Below, piece after piece: positions 1 through 8,232 of a stretch of DNA of 64,000 nt. Both the position numbers and the translations under genes were made by a program. Under the pieces are notes generated by a model. That model worked only from the letters and a program-made list of their open reading frames with translations, was not told the DNA's origin and ran no database searches. The stretch covers positions 1,220,501 through 1,284,500 of the forward strand of contig NZ_CP015418.1 in the NCBI RefSeq assembly GCF_001633165.1, written 5' to 3'. The DNA is from Rhodovulum sulfidophilum DSM 1374 (GTDB lineage: Bacteria; Pseudomonadota; Alphaproteobacteria; Rhodobacterales; Rhodobacteraceae). Every line of letters starts with the position of its first letter. Position 1 is the stretch's first letter.

Positions 1-1
1 C

Positions 2-745
2 ATCGCCCGGCATTTCGCCGATCGCGGTGCGAATGTGATGTTCGCCGACCGAGACGAGCCCCGGCTCGTCGATGAATGCGGCAGGAATGCCGAGGGCGAC
101 AGCGCGGTGCGCTATTTCGCTGGCGATCTGCGCGAGCGGCTGACCATCGCCAACCTGCTCTCGGCCACCATCGACGCCTTCGACCGGATCGACATCCTGG
201 TCAATGCCAGCCGGCAGATGGTGCTGTCGGATCCGCTCGATCCCGACAATGACGGGTTCGACGTGATGATGGAGCAGAACGTGATGACCTCGCTCAGGCT
301 CAGCCAGATCGTGTCGCGGCGGATGATCCGTCAGGCGGGAGAGGCCGGCCAGACCGAGGGCCAGGCGGGCGCCATCGTCAACATGTCCTCGATCGCCGCG
401 ACCCGGACTCATGGCGAGCTTCTGGCCTATTCGGTCAGCTGCGCGGCGCTGGAACAGCTGACCCGCTCGATGGCGGTGGCGCTGGCGCCGCACCGGATCC
501 GGGTCAATGGCGTGGCGTTCGGCTCGGTGATGTCGGCCAGCCTGCAGAACATCCTCAAGGATCAGCCGGATTACCGCAGCGAGATCCGCAACCACACGCC
601 TCTGGGGCGAATCGCCAAGGCCTCCGAGCTGAGCGAGACGGTGCAGTTCCTGTCCTCCGACGCGGCCCAGTTCATGACCGGCCAGATCCTTGCCGTCGAT
701 GGCGGGCGCACGCTGATCGATCCGGTGGCCACCCCCGCGCACTGA
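2..745 (+). CDS. SDR-family oxidoreductase, 5' end outside window, atypical active site
   Basis: The frame is open from base 2 and reads IARHFADRGANVMFADRDEP, the first beta-alpha-beta of a Rossmann fold, so the glycine-rich NAD(P) loop and true start lie left of the window. Later landmarks are LVNAS (normally NNAG), the catalytic serine in VNMSS, and RIRVNGVAFG plus the C-terminal GQILAVDGG, all typical of classical short-chain dehydrogenases. The usual YxxxK is YSVSC here: the tyrosine is present but the lysine is cysteine (codon tgc). Family knowledge makes that lysine essential for nicotinamide binding and tyrosine pKa, so catalysis may be lost or altered. Substrate cannot be told. Confident of the fold, not of activity. 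Confidence 0.85.
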   Translation: MARHFADRGANVMFADRDEPRLVDECGRNAEGDSAVRYFAGDLRERLTIANLLSATIDAFDRIDILVNASRQMVLSDPLDPDNDGFDVMMEQNVMTSLRLSQIVSRRMIRQAGEAGQTEGQAGAIVNMSSIAATRTHGELLAYSVSCAALEQLTRSMAVALAPHRIRVNGVAFGSVMSASLQNILKDQPDYRSEIRNHTPLGRIAKASELSETVQFLSSDAAQFMTGQILAVDGGRTLIDPVATPAH

Positions 746-775
746 GCGGCGGTGGCGGTCGCCCCGCGGTTCGGA

Positions 776-1195
776 TCACTTCTTGGCGCCGGCCGGAGCC
801 TCCGCCTGGGCCGGATAGCGGGCGGCGCAATCGGCAAGCGCCCGCGCCGCGCGGCGTTCGGTCTCGGCTCTCTTGGCCTTCAGTTCGGCCAGGTTGCGCC
901 GTTCCGCGGCCAGATCGACCGCCACCGGGACCTCGCGCACGCGGATCTCGGGCCAGTCGCAGAAGGTGAAGCCCGCTGCCGGGTTCCGCCCCAGCCACGA
1001 TCCATAGCAGAAATCCAGCCGGCTGCGCTCATAGGGCTCGCGGCGATAGGCGAAGCCGCGGGCGATGGTCTGCTCGGATTGCCGGATCAGCTTGTCGAGC
1101 ACGCGCAGATCGTAAAGCGCGGCGCGCTCGCAGGACTGGCGCGGGGTCGCGCAGGCGGCAAGAGAGAGAAGAAGCAAGAGGGCAATCGCACGCAT
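776..1195 (-). CDS. Small predicted lipoprotein, unknown function
   Basis: A 139-residue product starting MRAIALLLLLSLAAC. The hydrophobic stretch and LAAC lipobox predict lipidation at Cys15 and export. The body holds four further cysteines in the segments SCERA, DFCYGSW, FTFCDW and ALADCAA, and a charged Ala/Glu/Arg helix near residues 95-125, likely coiled coil. I chose the ATG at 1195 because GGGAG sits 7 bases upstream; an in-frame start 27 bases earlier would spoil the signal peptide. Its 3' end is 30 bases from the convergent SDR stop. I do not recognise the family. Confidence 0.7.
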   Translation of the reverse strand: MRAIALLLLLSLAACATPRQSCERAALYDLRVLDKLIRQSEQTIARGFAYRREPYERSRLDFCYGSWLGRNPAAGFTFCDWPEIRVREVPVAVDLAAERRNLAELKAKRAETERRAARALADCAARYPAQAEAPAGAKK

Positions 1196-1317
1196 GGAAG
1201 GTCTCCCGGACGGATGGCGCATCTTACCCCGCCCGGCGCGACAACGGAACCGTGCGGCATGGTGGCACGGGCAGAGATAAGCTGATAGCTGGTTACCACT
1301 ACAGGGAGAAACGCGCG

Positions 1318-2211
1318 ATGACCGAAATGTTCGATGACCGCAAGGCGCAGGCTGCCACCTGGTTCCGCAATCTGCGAGACGAGATCGTTGCCGCCTTCGA
1401 GGCGCTGGAGGACGGCCCCGCGGCCGAACCGGAGGCCGGGCGCGCTCCGGGCCGTTTCGAGGTGACCGAGACCCGCCGGAAGTCCGAGGATGGCGGCGAT
1501 GTCGGCGGCGGGCTGATGAGCGTGATGCGGAGCGGCCGGATCTTCGAGAAGGTGGGGGTCAATGTCTCGACCGTCCATGGCACGCTGAACCCGAAGGCGC
1601 AGGTGGCGATGGCGGCGCGCAAGGGGCTGGAGGGCATGCGGGAGGATCCGCGCTTCTGGGCCTCGGGCATCAGCCTCGTCGCGCATATGCAGAACCCCCA
1701 TAGCCCGGCGGTGCATCTCAATACCCGGATGTTCTGGACCCCGCATGGCTGGTGGTTCGGCGGCGGGACCGATCTGAACCCCTGCCTGCCGCGGGACGAG
1801 GACACGGCCGCTTTTCACGGCGTGCTGAAGGCGCATTGCGACCGCCACGATGTTGCCCATTACCCGCGCTTCAAGGCCTGGGCCGACGAGTATTTCCACG
1901 TCCCGCATCGCGGCCGCGCCCGCGGCGTCGGCGGGATCTTCTTCGACGATCTGAATTCGGGCGACTGGGCCGCGGATTTCGCCTTCACCCAGGATGTCGG
2001 CCGCGCCTTCCTGCCCGCCTTCCTGCCGCTGGTCGAGCGCCGTGCCACGACGCCCTGGACCGAGGCGGACCGCGCCGCCCAGCTTGCCCATCGCGGGCTC
2101 TATGCCGAATACAACCTGCTTTACGACCGCGGCACACGATTCGGGCTCGAGACCGGGCATGATCCGGAGGCGGTGCTGATGAGCATGCCGCCGCTTGCCA
2201 GCTGGCCCTGA
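1318..2211 (+). CDS. hemF: Oxygen-dependent coproporphyrinogen III oxidase
   Basis: Converts coproporphyrinogen III to protoporphyrinogen IX by two O2-dependent decarboxylations (EC 1.3.3.3), a late step of heme and bacteriochlorophyll synthesis in the cytoplasm. The 297-residue protein has the family's usual length and signature blocks: SLVAHMQNPHSPAVHLNTR, WWFGGGTDLNP, the YPRFKAWADEYF segment, RGVGGIFFDDL and the C-terminal LYAEYNLLYDRGTRFGL. The start at 1318 has AGGGAG nine bases upstream; an upstream in-frame start at 1252 adds 22 non-conserved residues. hemE and hemC are within 3 kb but on separate transcripts. An 11-base direct repeat begins at the stop codon. Confidence 0.96.
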   Translation: MTEMFDDRKAQAATWFRNLRDEIVAAFEALEDGPAAEPEAGRAPGRFEVTETRRKSEDGGDVGGGLMSVMRSGRIFEKVGVNVSTVHGTLNPKAQVAMAARKGLEGMREDPRFWASGISLVAHMQNPHSPAVHLNTRMFWTPHGWWFGGGTDLNPCLPRDEDTAAFHGVLKAHCDRHDVAHYPRFKAWADEYFHVPHRGRARGVGGIFFDDLNSGDWAADFAFTQDVGRAFLPAFLPLVERRATTPWTEADRAAQLAHRGLYAEYNLLYDRGTRFGLETGHDPEAVLMSMPPLASWP

Positions 2212-2230
2212 GCTTGCACTGAGCTTGCAC
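2209..2230. repeat. Tandem 11-bp duplication overlapping the hemF stop
   Basis: The unit tgagcttgcac occurs twice back to back (2209-2219 and 2220-2230) without mismatch. The first copy begins with the hemF stop codon. It looks like slippage duplication; no function is implied. Confidence 0.85.
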
Positions 2231-2249
2231 CGGGCGGGCGGGGCGCGGA

Positions 2250-2867
2250 TCAGGCGTCGCTTGCGGCGCAGATCAGCTCGGTCAGCCTGGCAACGGTGGC
2301 CGCGACCTTCTCCCATTTCGCGTCGGCATTGGCCGCATCGTCGGTGTCGAGGGCCAGCACCACCACGCCATGCAGCGTGGTCCAGAGCAGGAATGCCAGG
2401 TCGCGCGCCCTGTCGGTGCGCCTACCGCGCTGCAGCTGGCAGCGCCGCACCCCCTCGGTCAGCGCGTCCAGCGCCTCGGCGGGCATGGCCTCGGCGATGA
2501 TCCGGGCGATGCCGCCGTCGGCAGGGTCGCAGAACATCAGCCGGTAAAGCGCCGGGTTGGCGCGGGCGAAGTCGAGATACTCCTGCCCGCCCCGCATCAG
2601 CCGCGTCGCCGGATCGCCGCCGGGGGCTTCGTAAATTGCGGATCGCCGGTCGGCGAGCCGGTCGTAGGAGACCCGGCGCAGCTCGGCTAGCAGCGCGTCG
2701 CGATCAGGAAAGGCTGTCGCGAGCCGGGCCTCGGTCAGCGCTGCCGCGGCGGCCAGCTCGGCCATGGCGAAATCGGCATCTCCGCGCGCCTGCATCACCG
2801 CGATGGCCGCGTCGACCGCGCGCAGGCGTAGATCGGAAACGGAGTGATCTCTCGAGGGCAGAGCCAT
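2250..2867 (-). CDS. TetR/AcrR-family transcriptional regulator
   Basis: About 205 residues. Residues 10-55 form a TetR-type helix-turn-helix (AVDAAIAVMQARG, then AMAELAAAAALTEARLATAFPDRDALL). The C-terminal half, with LMRGGQEYLDFARANPALYRLMF and LLWTTLHGVVVLAL, matches the TetR_C ligand-binding helices of the TetR_C_33/WHG type. I favour the ATG at 2867 (GGGG upstream) over a TTG at 2882 with no ribosome site. It lies downstream of hemE on the same strand but a strong terminator separates them. Two GCTAGC-centred repeats just upstream could be its own operator. Ligand unknown. Confidence 0.85.
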   Translation of the reverse strand: MALPSRDHSVSDLRLRAVDAAIAVMQARGDADFAMAELAAAAALTEARLATAFPDRDALLAELRRVSYDRLADRRSAIYEAPGGDPATRLMRGGQEYLDFARANPALYRLMFCDPADGGIARIIAEAMPAEALDALTEGVRRCQLQRGRRTDRARDLAFLLWTTLHGVVVLALDTDDAANADAKWEKVAATVARLTELICAASDA

Positions 2868-2902
2868 GAAACCCCGGGGCAAGCTGGGCGCGCAATGGCA
2901 CT

Positions 2903-2938
2903 ATAGCTAGCGGTCACGCTGCTGCATAGCTAGCGGTC
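2903..2938. promoter_or_regulatory. Paired repeat upstream of tetR-like gene, candidate operator
   Basis: The 13-mer atagctagcggtc occurs at 2903-2915 and again at 2926-2938, 23 bp apart, close to two helical turns. Each copy holds the 6-bp palindrome gctagc. They lie 36-71 bases upstream of the TetR-family start codon, where autoregulatory sites usually sit. Operator function is inferred. Confidence 0.45.
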
Positions 2939-2981
2939 CGGCCCCTGCGCTTCAATCCGGACGGAGGCGAAGCATTTGCGT

Positions 2982-3020
2982 GAAAACGCCCGCGCAGGTG
3001 ATTTCCGCGCGGGCGTTTTC
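2982..3020 (-). terminator. Intrinsic terminator of hemE
   Basis: A perfect 14-bp inverted repeat, gaaaacgcccgcgc at 2982-2995 and its complement at 3007-3020, with an 11-base loop. On the minus strand the GC stem is followed by TTTT, as in a rho-independent terminator; it separates hemE from the downstream tetR-like gene. Confidence 0.85.
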
Positions 3021-3052
3021 CAGGTTTTCCCGGAAACTCAAAGCTCTGCGCG

Positions 3053-4084
3053 TCAGCCGCGCAGCGCCTCCAGCATGATCGTCACATTCTCGGGATCGGC
3101 ATCGGGGGTGATGCCATGGCCGAGATTGAAGATATGCGGGCCTTTCGAGAAGGCTTCCTTGATGCGTTTGGTCTCGTCGATCAGCTCCTGACCGCCGGTG
3201 ACCATCAGCTTCGGGGCCATGTTGCCCTGGACGCAGCCGTCCTTCTGCACGTTCTCGACCGCCCATTCGGTCGAGACCGAATTGTCCAGCGCGACGCAAT
3301 CGGCGCCGGTGGCCTTGGCAAAGCCGATATACTTGTCACCCGCCTCGCGCGGGAAGGCGATGCAGGGCAGGCCCGGATGCCGCGCCTTCATCTCGGAGAT
3401 GATCCGCTTGGCGGGTTCCAGCGCGTATTTGTCGAAGGCCTCGCCCTTCAGCGATCCGGCCCAGCTGTCGAAGATCTTGACCACTTCGCAGCCCGCCTCG
3501 ACCTGTTTCGACAGGTATTCGATGGTGGCCTCGGTCAGCAGTTCGATCAGCGCGGCGAAGGTCGCCTCGTCCTCCTGGCGCAGCGCATGCGCCGGGGCCT
3601 GGTCCTTGGTGCCGCGACCGGCGATCATGTAGGTCGCGACGGTCCAGGGCGCGCCCGCGAAACCGATCAGCGTGGTCTCTTTCGGCAGCTCGCGCGACAG
3701 GATCCGGCAGGTCTCGTAGACCGGGGCCATGTGGTCGTGGATGTCGTCCTTGCCCTTCAGCGCCTTCAGTCCCTCGGCGCCGGTGATCGTCGACATGCGC
3801 GGACCTTCGCCGGTCTCGAACCACAGCTCGGCGCCCAGCGCCTGCGGCAGCAGCAGGATGTCGGCGAACAGGATGGCGGCATCGAAGCCGTAGCGGCGGA
3901 TCGGCTGCAGCGTCACCTCGGCCGCGAGGTCCGAGTTGTAGCAGAGCGACAGAAAGTCGCCCGCTTCGGCGCGGGTGGCCTTGTATTCAGGAAGATAGCG
4001 CCCCGCTTGGCGCATGAGCCAGACCGGGGGCACGTCCATCGTCTCTCCGGAAAGTGCCCGCAGCAGTTTTTTAGTTTCCGCCAT
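3053..4084 (-). CDS. hemE: Uroporphyrinogen decarboxylase
   Basis: Removes the four acetate carboxyls of uroporphyrinogen III to give coproporphyrinogen III (EC 4.1.1.37). The 343-residue length is normal. The N-terminal signature [16 protein letters not shown] (residues 19-34) carries the substrate-binding arginines, and the second signature [16 protein letters not shown] is near residues 142-157. The ATG at 4084 has GGGGA six bases upstream. It is divergent from hemC, leaving a 104-bp shared control region, and ends at a strong hairpin. Confidence 0.97.
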   Translation of the reverse strand: MAETKKLLRALSGETMDVPPVWLMRQAGRYLPEYKATRAEAGDFLSLCYNSDLAAEVTLQPIRRYGFDAAILFADILLLPQALGAELWFETGEGPRMSTITGAEGLKALKGKDDIHDHMAPVYETCRILSRELPKETTLIGFAGAPWTVATYMIAGRGTKDQAPAHALRQEDEATFAALIELLTEATIEYLSKQVEAGCEVVKIFDSWAGSLKGEAFDKYALEPAKRIISEMKARHPGLPCIAFPREAGDKYIGFAKATGADCVALDNSVSTEWAVENVQKDGCVQGNMAPKLMVTGGQELIDETKRIKEAFSKGPHIFNLGHGITPDADPENVTIMLEALRG

Positions 4085-4105
4085 CGTCGTCCCCGTTTAT
4101 GTGTG

Positions 4106-4149
4106 CGGCCTGTCGTCCCCTGCTTGCGTCAGCATGTCAAGACAGGCCG
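4106..4149. promoter_or_regulatory. Dyad in the hemE/hemC divergent promoter region
   Basis: cggcctgtc at 4106-4114 is matched by its perfect complement gacaggccg at 4141-4149 with a 26-base spacer, centred between the two divergent start codons. A TTGACA-like hexamer for the hemE direction lies in the spacer. It could be a shared regulatory site or a leader hairpin; no known consensus is recognised. Confidence 0.35.
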
Positions 4150-4188
4150 AGTTGTCAGGACGACGTGACGCGATTAGAGGTTCGGCGC

Positions 4189-5133
4189 ATGGCTATCACA
4201 CTTCCTTCCCCCGCTTCACCCCTCAAGATCGGCACGCGCGGCTCGCCGCTTGCGCTGGCTCAGGCTTATGAAACCCGCGAACGGCTGATGAAGGCCTTCG
4301 ATCTGCCGGAGGATGCCTTCGAGATCGTGGTGATCAACACCATTGCCGACCGGGTGCTGGACCGGGCGCTGAAGGAGATCGGCGGCAAGGGTCTCTTCAC
4401 CAAGGAGATCGAGGACGCCATGCTGGCGGGCAAGATCGACATCGCGGTCCACTCGACCAAGGACATGGCGGTCGAGCAGCCCGAGGGGCTGGTGCTGGAC
4501 ACTTTCCTGCCGCGCGAGAATTACCGCGATGCGTTCATCTCGAAATCGGTGACCTCGCTGAAGGACCTGGCCGAGGGCGCGGTCGTCGGGACCTCGTCGC
4601 TGCGGCGCCGCTCGCAGCTGCTGAACTATCGGCCCGACCTGAAGGTGGTGGAATTCCGCGGCAACGTGCAGACCCGGCTGAAGAAGCTGGAAGACGGCGT
4701 GGCCGAGGCGACCTTCCTTGCGATGGCCGGGCTGAACCGTCTGGGCATGGAAGATGTGGCGAAATCGACCATCGAACCCGAAGAGATGCTGCCCGCCGTC
4801 GCGCAGGGCGCCATCGGGATCGAACGGCGCAGCGACGACGCGATGGCCGGTCATTTGCTGGAGGCGCTGCATGACAAGGCGACGGGCGAGATGATGGCCT
4901 GCGAACGCGCCTTCCTCGACGCGCTGGACGGGTCGTGCGAGACGCCGATCGGCGGGCTGGCGCTGCATGAGGGCGGCAATCTGTGGCTGAGGGGCGAGAT
5001 CCTGCGCCCCGACGGCTCCGAAAGGATCGCGGGCGAGGATCGCGCGCCGATCGGGGACGGGGCCGAGATGGGCTTCGCGCTCGGCAAGAAGCTGCGCGAA
5101 GAGGCGGGCGAGGGCTTCTTCGACTGGGACTGA
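4189..5133 (+). CDS. hemC: Hydroxymethylbilane synthase (porphobilinogen deaminase)
   Basis: Polymerises four porphobilinogen units into hydroxymethylbilane (EC 2.5.1.61). The 314-residue protein has LKIGTRGSPLALAQA at the N terminus, the AVHSTKDMAVEQPEGL active-site loop with its catalytic aspartate, GTSSLRRRSQLL and FRGNVQTRLKKL for substrate carboxylates, and GSCETPIGG with Cys250, which carries the dipyrromethane cofactor. I chose the ATG at 4189 (AGAGG eight bases upstream); 30 codons further upstream are open but not conserved. A strong terminator follows at 5162. Confidence 0.97.
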   Translation: MAITLPSPASPLKIGTRGSPLALAQAYETRERLMKAFDLPEDAFEIVVINTIADRVLDRALKEIGGKGLFTKEIEDAMLAGKIDIAVHSTKDMAVEQPEGLVLDTFLPRENYRDAFISKSVTSLKDLAEGAVVGTSSLRRRSQLLNYRPDLKVVEFRGNVQTRLKKLEDGVAEATFLAMAGLNRLGMEDVAKSTIEPEEMLPAVAQGAIGIERRSDDAMAGHLLEALHDKATGEMMACERAFLDALDGSCETPIGGLALHEGGNLWLRGEILRPDGSERIAGEDRAPIGDGAEMGFALGKKLREEAGEGFFDWD

Positions 5134-5161
5134 GCCCCTGCACCCGAAGGTATGATAGCAG

Positions 5162-5188
5162 CGCCCGGCCGGTCGGCCGGGCGTTTTT
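5162..5188 (+). terminator. Intrinsic terminator of hemC
   Basis: cgcccggcc at 5162-5170 pairs with ggccgggcg at 5175-5183 across a four-base loop, followed by TTTTT at 5184-5188. Confidence 0.92.
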
Positions 5189-5220
5189 CGTTTCGGGACC
5201 GGCCGCGGCGGGTGTCGCCC

Positions 5221-5290
5221 GGCCAGTCTTGCTCGGCCAGTCTTGCTTGGCCGGTCTCGGTCGGCCAGTCTCGATCTGCGGGTATCAGTC
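5221..5290. repeat. Degenerate 14-bp tandem repeat at the 3' end of the FAD dehydrogenase gene
   Basis: Four to five 14-base units: ggccagtcttgctc (5221), ggccagtcttgctt (5235), ggccggtctcggtc (5249), ggccagtctcgatc (5263), and a diverged unit at 5277-5290 that contains the stop codon of the minus-strand gene. The period is exact while units have diverged. Probably slippage-derived. Confidence 0.8.
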
Positions 5291-6700
5291 GGCGGGCGGG
5301 ACCAGCTTGCCGGGGTTCATGATGCCCTCGGGGTCGAGCGCGGCCTTGATCCGGCGCATCGCGTCCAGCGCGACCGGGTTCTTGCGCCGGGCCATGGTCG
5401 AGAGCTTGGACAGCCCGATCCCGTGTTCGGCCGAGAAGCTGCCATCGAGGGCCGCGACCTCGTCCTCGACCGCCTCGCGGATCGTTTCCTTCAGATCGGC
5501 GCTGCCGGAACTGGCCCAGACCGTGTAATGCAGGTTGCCATCGCCCAGATGGCCGACGGTGATGCTTTCGGCGGCCGGATCGATCTGCGGCAGCCGCGCG
5601 GTCATCCGTTCGAGGAAGGTGCCGACCCGGTCGAGCGGCAGTGCGATGTCATTGTCGACCACATGGGCGGCGGAAAAGCAGATCTCGGCCGAGATCTCGC
5701 GCCGGGCCCAGATTTCCTCGCGCTGGGTCTCGTTCTGGGCGATGACGGCATCCAGCACCTCGCCCCGCTCGAAGCCTTCGCCCAGCGTGTCTTCCAGCAA
5801 CTGCACCACCGGCAGCCTGCCATCCGGCCCGGGCGTCGCGTCGCGCGGCGCGGTCGCGCCGATCTCGACCATGATGCTGATCGGATAGGCGCGGTCGAAG
5901 GGCGGCCGCATCTCGGGACGCAGCCGGAACAGCTGGCGCATGTAGTCGTCGGGCATGTATTCGAACGCCTCGACGGCGCCGCCCGTGGCCTCCTGCAGCC
6001 GGTTCAGCAGATCGAGCGCGGCATCGAGATCGCTGACGGCGACCATGGCGGTGGCATAGGCCCGGGGGCGCGGGAACAGCCTCAGCACCGCGGCGGTGAC
6101 GATCCCCAGCGTGCCCTCGGCGCCGATCATCAGGTCCTTGAGGTCGAGCCCGGTATTGTCCTTGTGCAGCGGGCTCATGACATCCATCACCCGGCCGTCG
6201 GGCAGCACCGCCTCGAGCCCGAGGCAGAGCCCGCGCGTGCTGCCATAGCGGACCACGTTCGAGCCGCCGGCATTGGTCGAGAGCACGCCGCCGATCATCG
6301 CCGAGCCACGGGCGCCGAAACTCAGCGGAAAGACCAGATCCTGCGCCTCGGCCGCGTCATGGAGCTGCGACAGGATCACACCCGCCTCGACGGTCGCGCT
6401 GCGGGCACGCGGGTTGATCTCGCGGATGCGGTTCAGCCGTTCGACCGAGACCATCAGCGCGCCGTCGCAATAGGCGCCGCCCGCAAGCCCGGTATTGCCC
6501 GCGACCGGCACCACCGGCAGCCGGTGGCGGGCGGCATAGGTCACGATGGCGGCAAGCTGGTCGCGGTCGGCCGGCCGCAGCAGCGCGCGCGGCGTGCCCT
6601 TGTATTTGCCGGTCCAGTCATGGGCATGACGTCTGGTGTCTTCTCCGGTCAGCACATGGGCGGGGCCGAGAAGGTCGGTGAGATAGGGGATCGGGTCCAA
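5285..6700 (-). CDS. FAD-linked D-2-hydroxyacid dehydrogenase (GlcD/D2HGDH/D-lactate type)
   Basis: About 471 residues. An FAD-binding type 4 domain is seen in VVPVAGNTGLAGGAYCDGALMVSVERL (written in parts: VVPVAGNTGLAGG then ALMVSVERL) and GARGSAMIGGVLSTNAGG; the C-terminal domain has HLGDGNLHYTVWA, SFSAEHGIGLSK and MNPGKLVPP, hallmarks of the GlcD/D-LDH/D-2-hydroxyglutarate family. It oxidises a 2-hydroxyacid and passes electrons to a quinone or ETF; the exact acid is not readable, though the set fits the D2HGDH branch. I prefer a TTG start at 6700, preceded by GGAGG with a five-base spacer; other in-frame TTG codons lie at 6715 and 6736. Confidence 0.87.
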   Translation of the reverse strand: MDPIPYLTDLLGPAHVLTGEDTRRHAHDWTGKYKGTPRALLRPADRDQLAAIVTYAARHRLPVVPVAGNTGLAGGAYCDGALMVSVERLNRIREINPRARSATVEAGVILSQLHDAAEAQDLVFPLSFGARGSAMIGGVLSTNAGGSNVVRYGSTRGLCLGLEAVLPDGRVMDVMSPLHKDNTGLDLKDLMIGAEGTLGIVTAAVLRLFPRPRAYATAMVAVSDLDAALDLLNRLQEATGGAVEAFEYMPDDYMRQLFRLRPEMRPPFDRAYPISIMVEIGATAPRDATPGPDGRLPVVQLLEDTLGEGFERGEVLDAVIAQNETQREEIWARREISAEICFSAAHVVDNDIALPLDRVGTFLERMTARLPQIDPAAESITVGHLGDGNLHYTVWASSGSADLKETIREAVEDEVAALDGSFSAEHGIGLSKLSTMARRKNPVALDAMRRIKAALDPEGIMNPGKLVPPAD

Positions 6701-6827
6701 ATGCGCCTCCGTCAATCGGCCTTCACCTAACGCCAAGCAGGCGGGCTTGACCAGAGGGCTGAAGCCGGACGGCGCGTTGTCCTTTCGTCTCGGCGTCCCC
6801 CGTCTCGGGGCCGGACCCTCGGGCGGG

Positions 6828-7475
6828 TCAGTGCCCTTTGGCCCCGGCGCGGTCGACCAACTCGAGCATGCTCGGCCCCATCGCCTCGACGATCAGGGTC
6901 ACGCCTGCGGCCGAGGGGTGGATGCCGTCATCCTGCATGTAGCGCGCCATCGCCGCGCCACGGTCGGGCAGATCGGTCAGGCCCTTGAGGAAATTCGGGA
7001 AATAAAGCGCGTCATGCGCCTTGGCGAGCTCGGGATACATGGCGTCGAAGGCGGCCTTGAACTCGGGCCCGTAATTGCCCGGCGCGTCGAGCCCGACCAG
7101 CAGGACCGGCACATCCGAGGCATCGGCCTGTGTCAGGATCGCGTCGAGATTGGCCCGCGAGGCGGCCGGGTCGATGCCGCGCAACAGATCATTGCCGCCA
7201 AGCGCCACGATCAGCCCGTCGACCTCGGGCGTCAGCGTCCAGCCGATCCGCGACAGCCCGCCCGCCGTGGTATCGCCCGACACCCCGGCATTCAGAACCG
7301 TGACCTCGGCGCCCTGCGCTTTCAGCCAGGCCTCCAGCTGAGGCACGAAGCCCTCTTCCTGCGGCAGGCCATAGCCCTGGGTCAGGCTGTCGCCGAGGGC
7401 GGCAAGGGTGACCCCGGCCCGGGCGGTTCCGGCGGCGGCGCAGAGCACAAGCGCCAGAACCAGCGATGCGCCCAG
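6828..7475 (-). CDS. SGNH/GDSL-family arylesterase or lysophospholipase (TesA-like)
   Basis: A secreted serine hydrolase. Block I is ALGDSLTQGYG (catalytic Ser), block II NAGVSGDTTAGG, block III VALGGNDLLRG, block V DDGIHPSAAG (catalytic Asp and His). The N terminus LVLALVLCAAAGTARA is a signal peptide ending in AxA, so it acts in the periplasm. The start is uncertain: no ATG is in frame before the mature part. A CTG at 7475 and a GTG at 7448 are possible, and the open frame runs far upstream over the divergent ABC gene. Sitting divergent from a YbbA/YbbP pair is the same arrangement as E. coli tesA-ybbA-ybbP. Confidence 0.85.
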   Translation of the reverse strand: MGASLVLALVLCAAAGTARAGVTLAALGDSLTQGYGLPQEEGFVPQLEAWLKAQGAEVTVLNAGVSGDTTAGGLSRIGWTLTPEVDGLIVALGGNDLLRGIDPAASRANLDAILTQADASDVPVLLVGLDAPGNYGPEFKAAFDAMYPELAKAHDALYFPNFLKGLTDLPDRGAAMARYMQDDGIHPSAAGVTLIVEAMGPSMLELVDRAGAKGH

Positions 7476-7536
7476 GTTGAGCGCGCGCCCTGCCGCCCCA
7501 TATCGTGGGAAGGGCAGGCAACGGAGGCAATGCGCG

Positions 7537-8232
7537 ATGGCAGACCCGATCCTTTCGCTCAGCGAGGTGACGCTGACGCTTGCCGGCAATGCCGGTCCGG
7601 TCGAGATCCTGCATGGCATCTCGCTTGACGTGAGGCCGGGCGAGACCCTGGGGCTGGTCGGTCCGTCTGGATCGGGCAAGTCGTCTCTCCTCATGCTCAT
7701 GGGCGGGCTCGAACGGGCAAGCGCGGGCCGGGTGACGGCGCTGGGCCGCGATCTTACGGCGATGAACGAGGACCAGCTCGCCCGGTTCCGCAGGGAACAT
7801 ATGGGCGTGGTGTTCCAGTCTTTCCACCTGATCCCGACCATGACCGCGCTGGAAAACGTGGCGACGCCGCTGGAGCTTGCCGGTCATCGCGACGCCTTCG
7901 AGCGCGCCCGTGACGAATTGTGCGCGGTCGGGCTCGGCGCCCGGATCGACCATTATCCCAGCCAGATGTCGGGCGGCGAACAGCAGCGCGTGGCCCTGGC
8001 CCGCGCCGCCGCCCCGCGGCCTCATCTGCTTCTGGCCGACGAGCCGACCGGCAATCTCGACGGCAGCAATGGCGCGGCGATCATGGAGCTTCTGTTCGGG
8101 CTGCGCGACCGCCATGGCGCGACGCTGGTGCTGGTGACCCATGCCGCCGATCTGGCCGCGCGCTGCGACCGGGTGATCGAGCTGGCCGACGGCCGGATCT
8201 CGGGCGATGCCGCGCGGAGGGCGGCGGAATGA
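7537..8232 (+). CDS. ABC transporter ATP-binding protein, YbbA/LolD type
   Basis: A 231-residue ATPase with Walker A GPSGSGKSS, Q-loop VVFQSFHLIPTMTALENV, signature SGGEQQRVALARA, Walker B LLLADEPTGNLDG and H-loop VTHAADLA, which place it in the LolD/MacB/YbbA group that works with FtsX-like permeases rather than importers. Start at 7537 with GGAGG upstream. The stop overlaps the next start (ATGA), implying translational coupling with the permease. Likely role: powering lipid or lipoprotein extraction, or an esterase-linked envelope task. Confidence 0.93.
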   Translation: MADPILSLSEVTLTLAGNAGPVEILHGISLDVRPGETLGLVGPSGSGKSSLLMLMGGLERASAGRVTALGRDLTAMNEDQLARFRREHMGVVFQSFHLIPTMTALENVATPLELAGHRDAFERARDELCAVGLGARIDHYPSQMSGGEQQRVALARAAAPRPHLLLADEPTGNLDGSNGAAIMELLFGLRDRHGATLVLVTHAADLAARCDRVIELADGRISGDAARRAAE

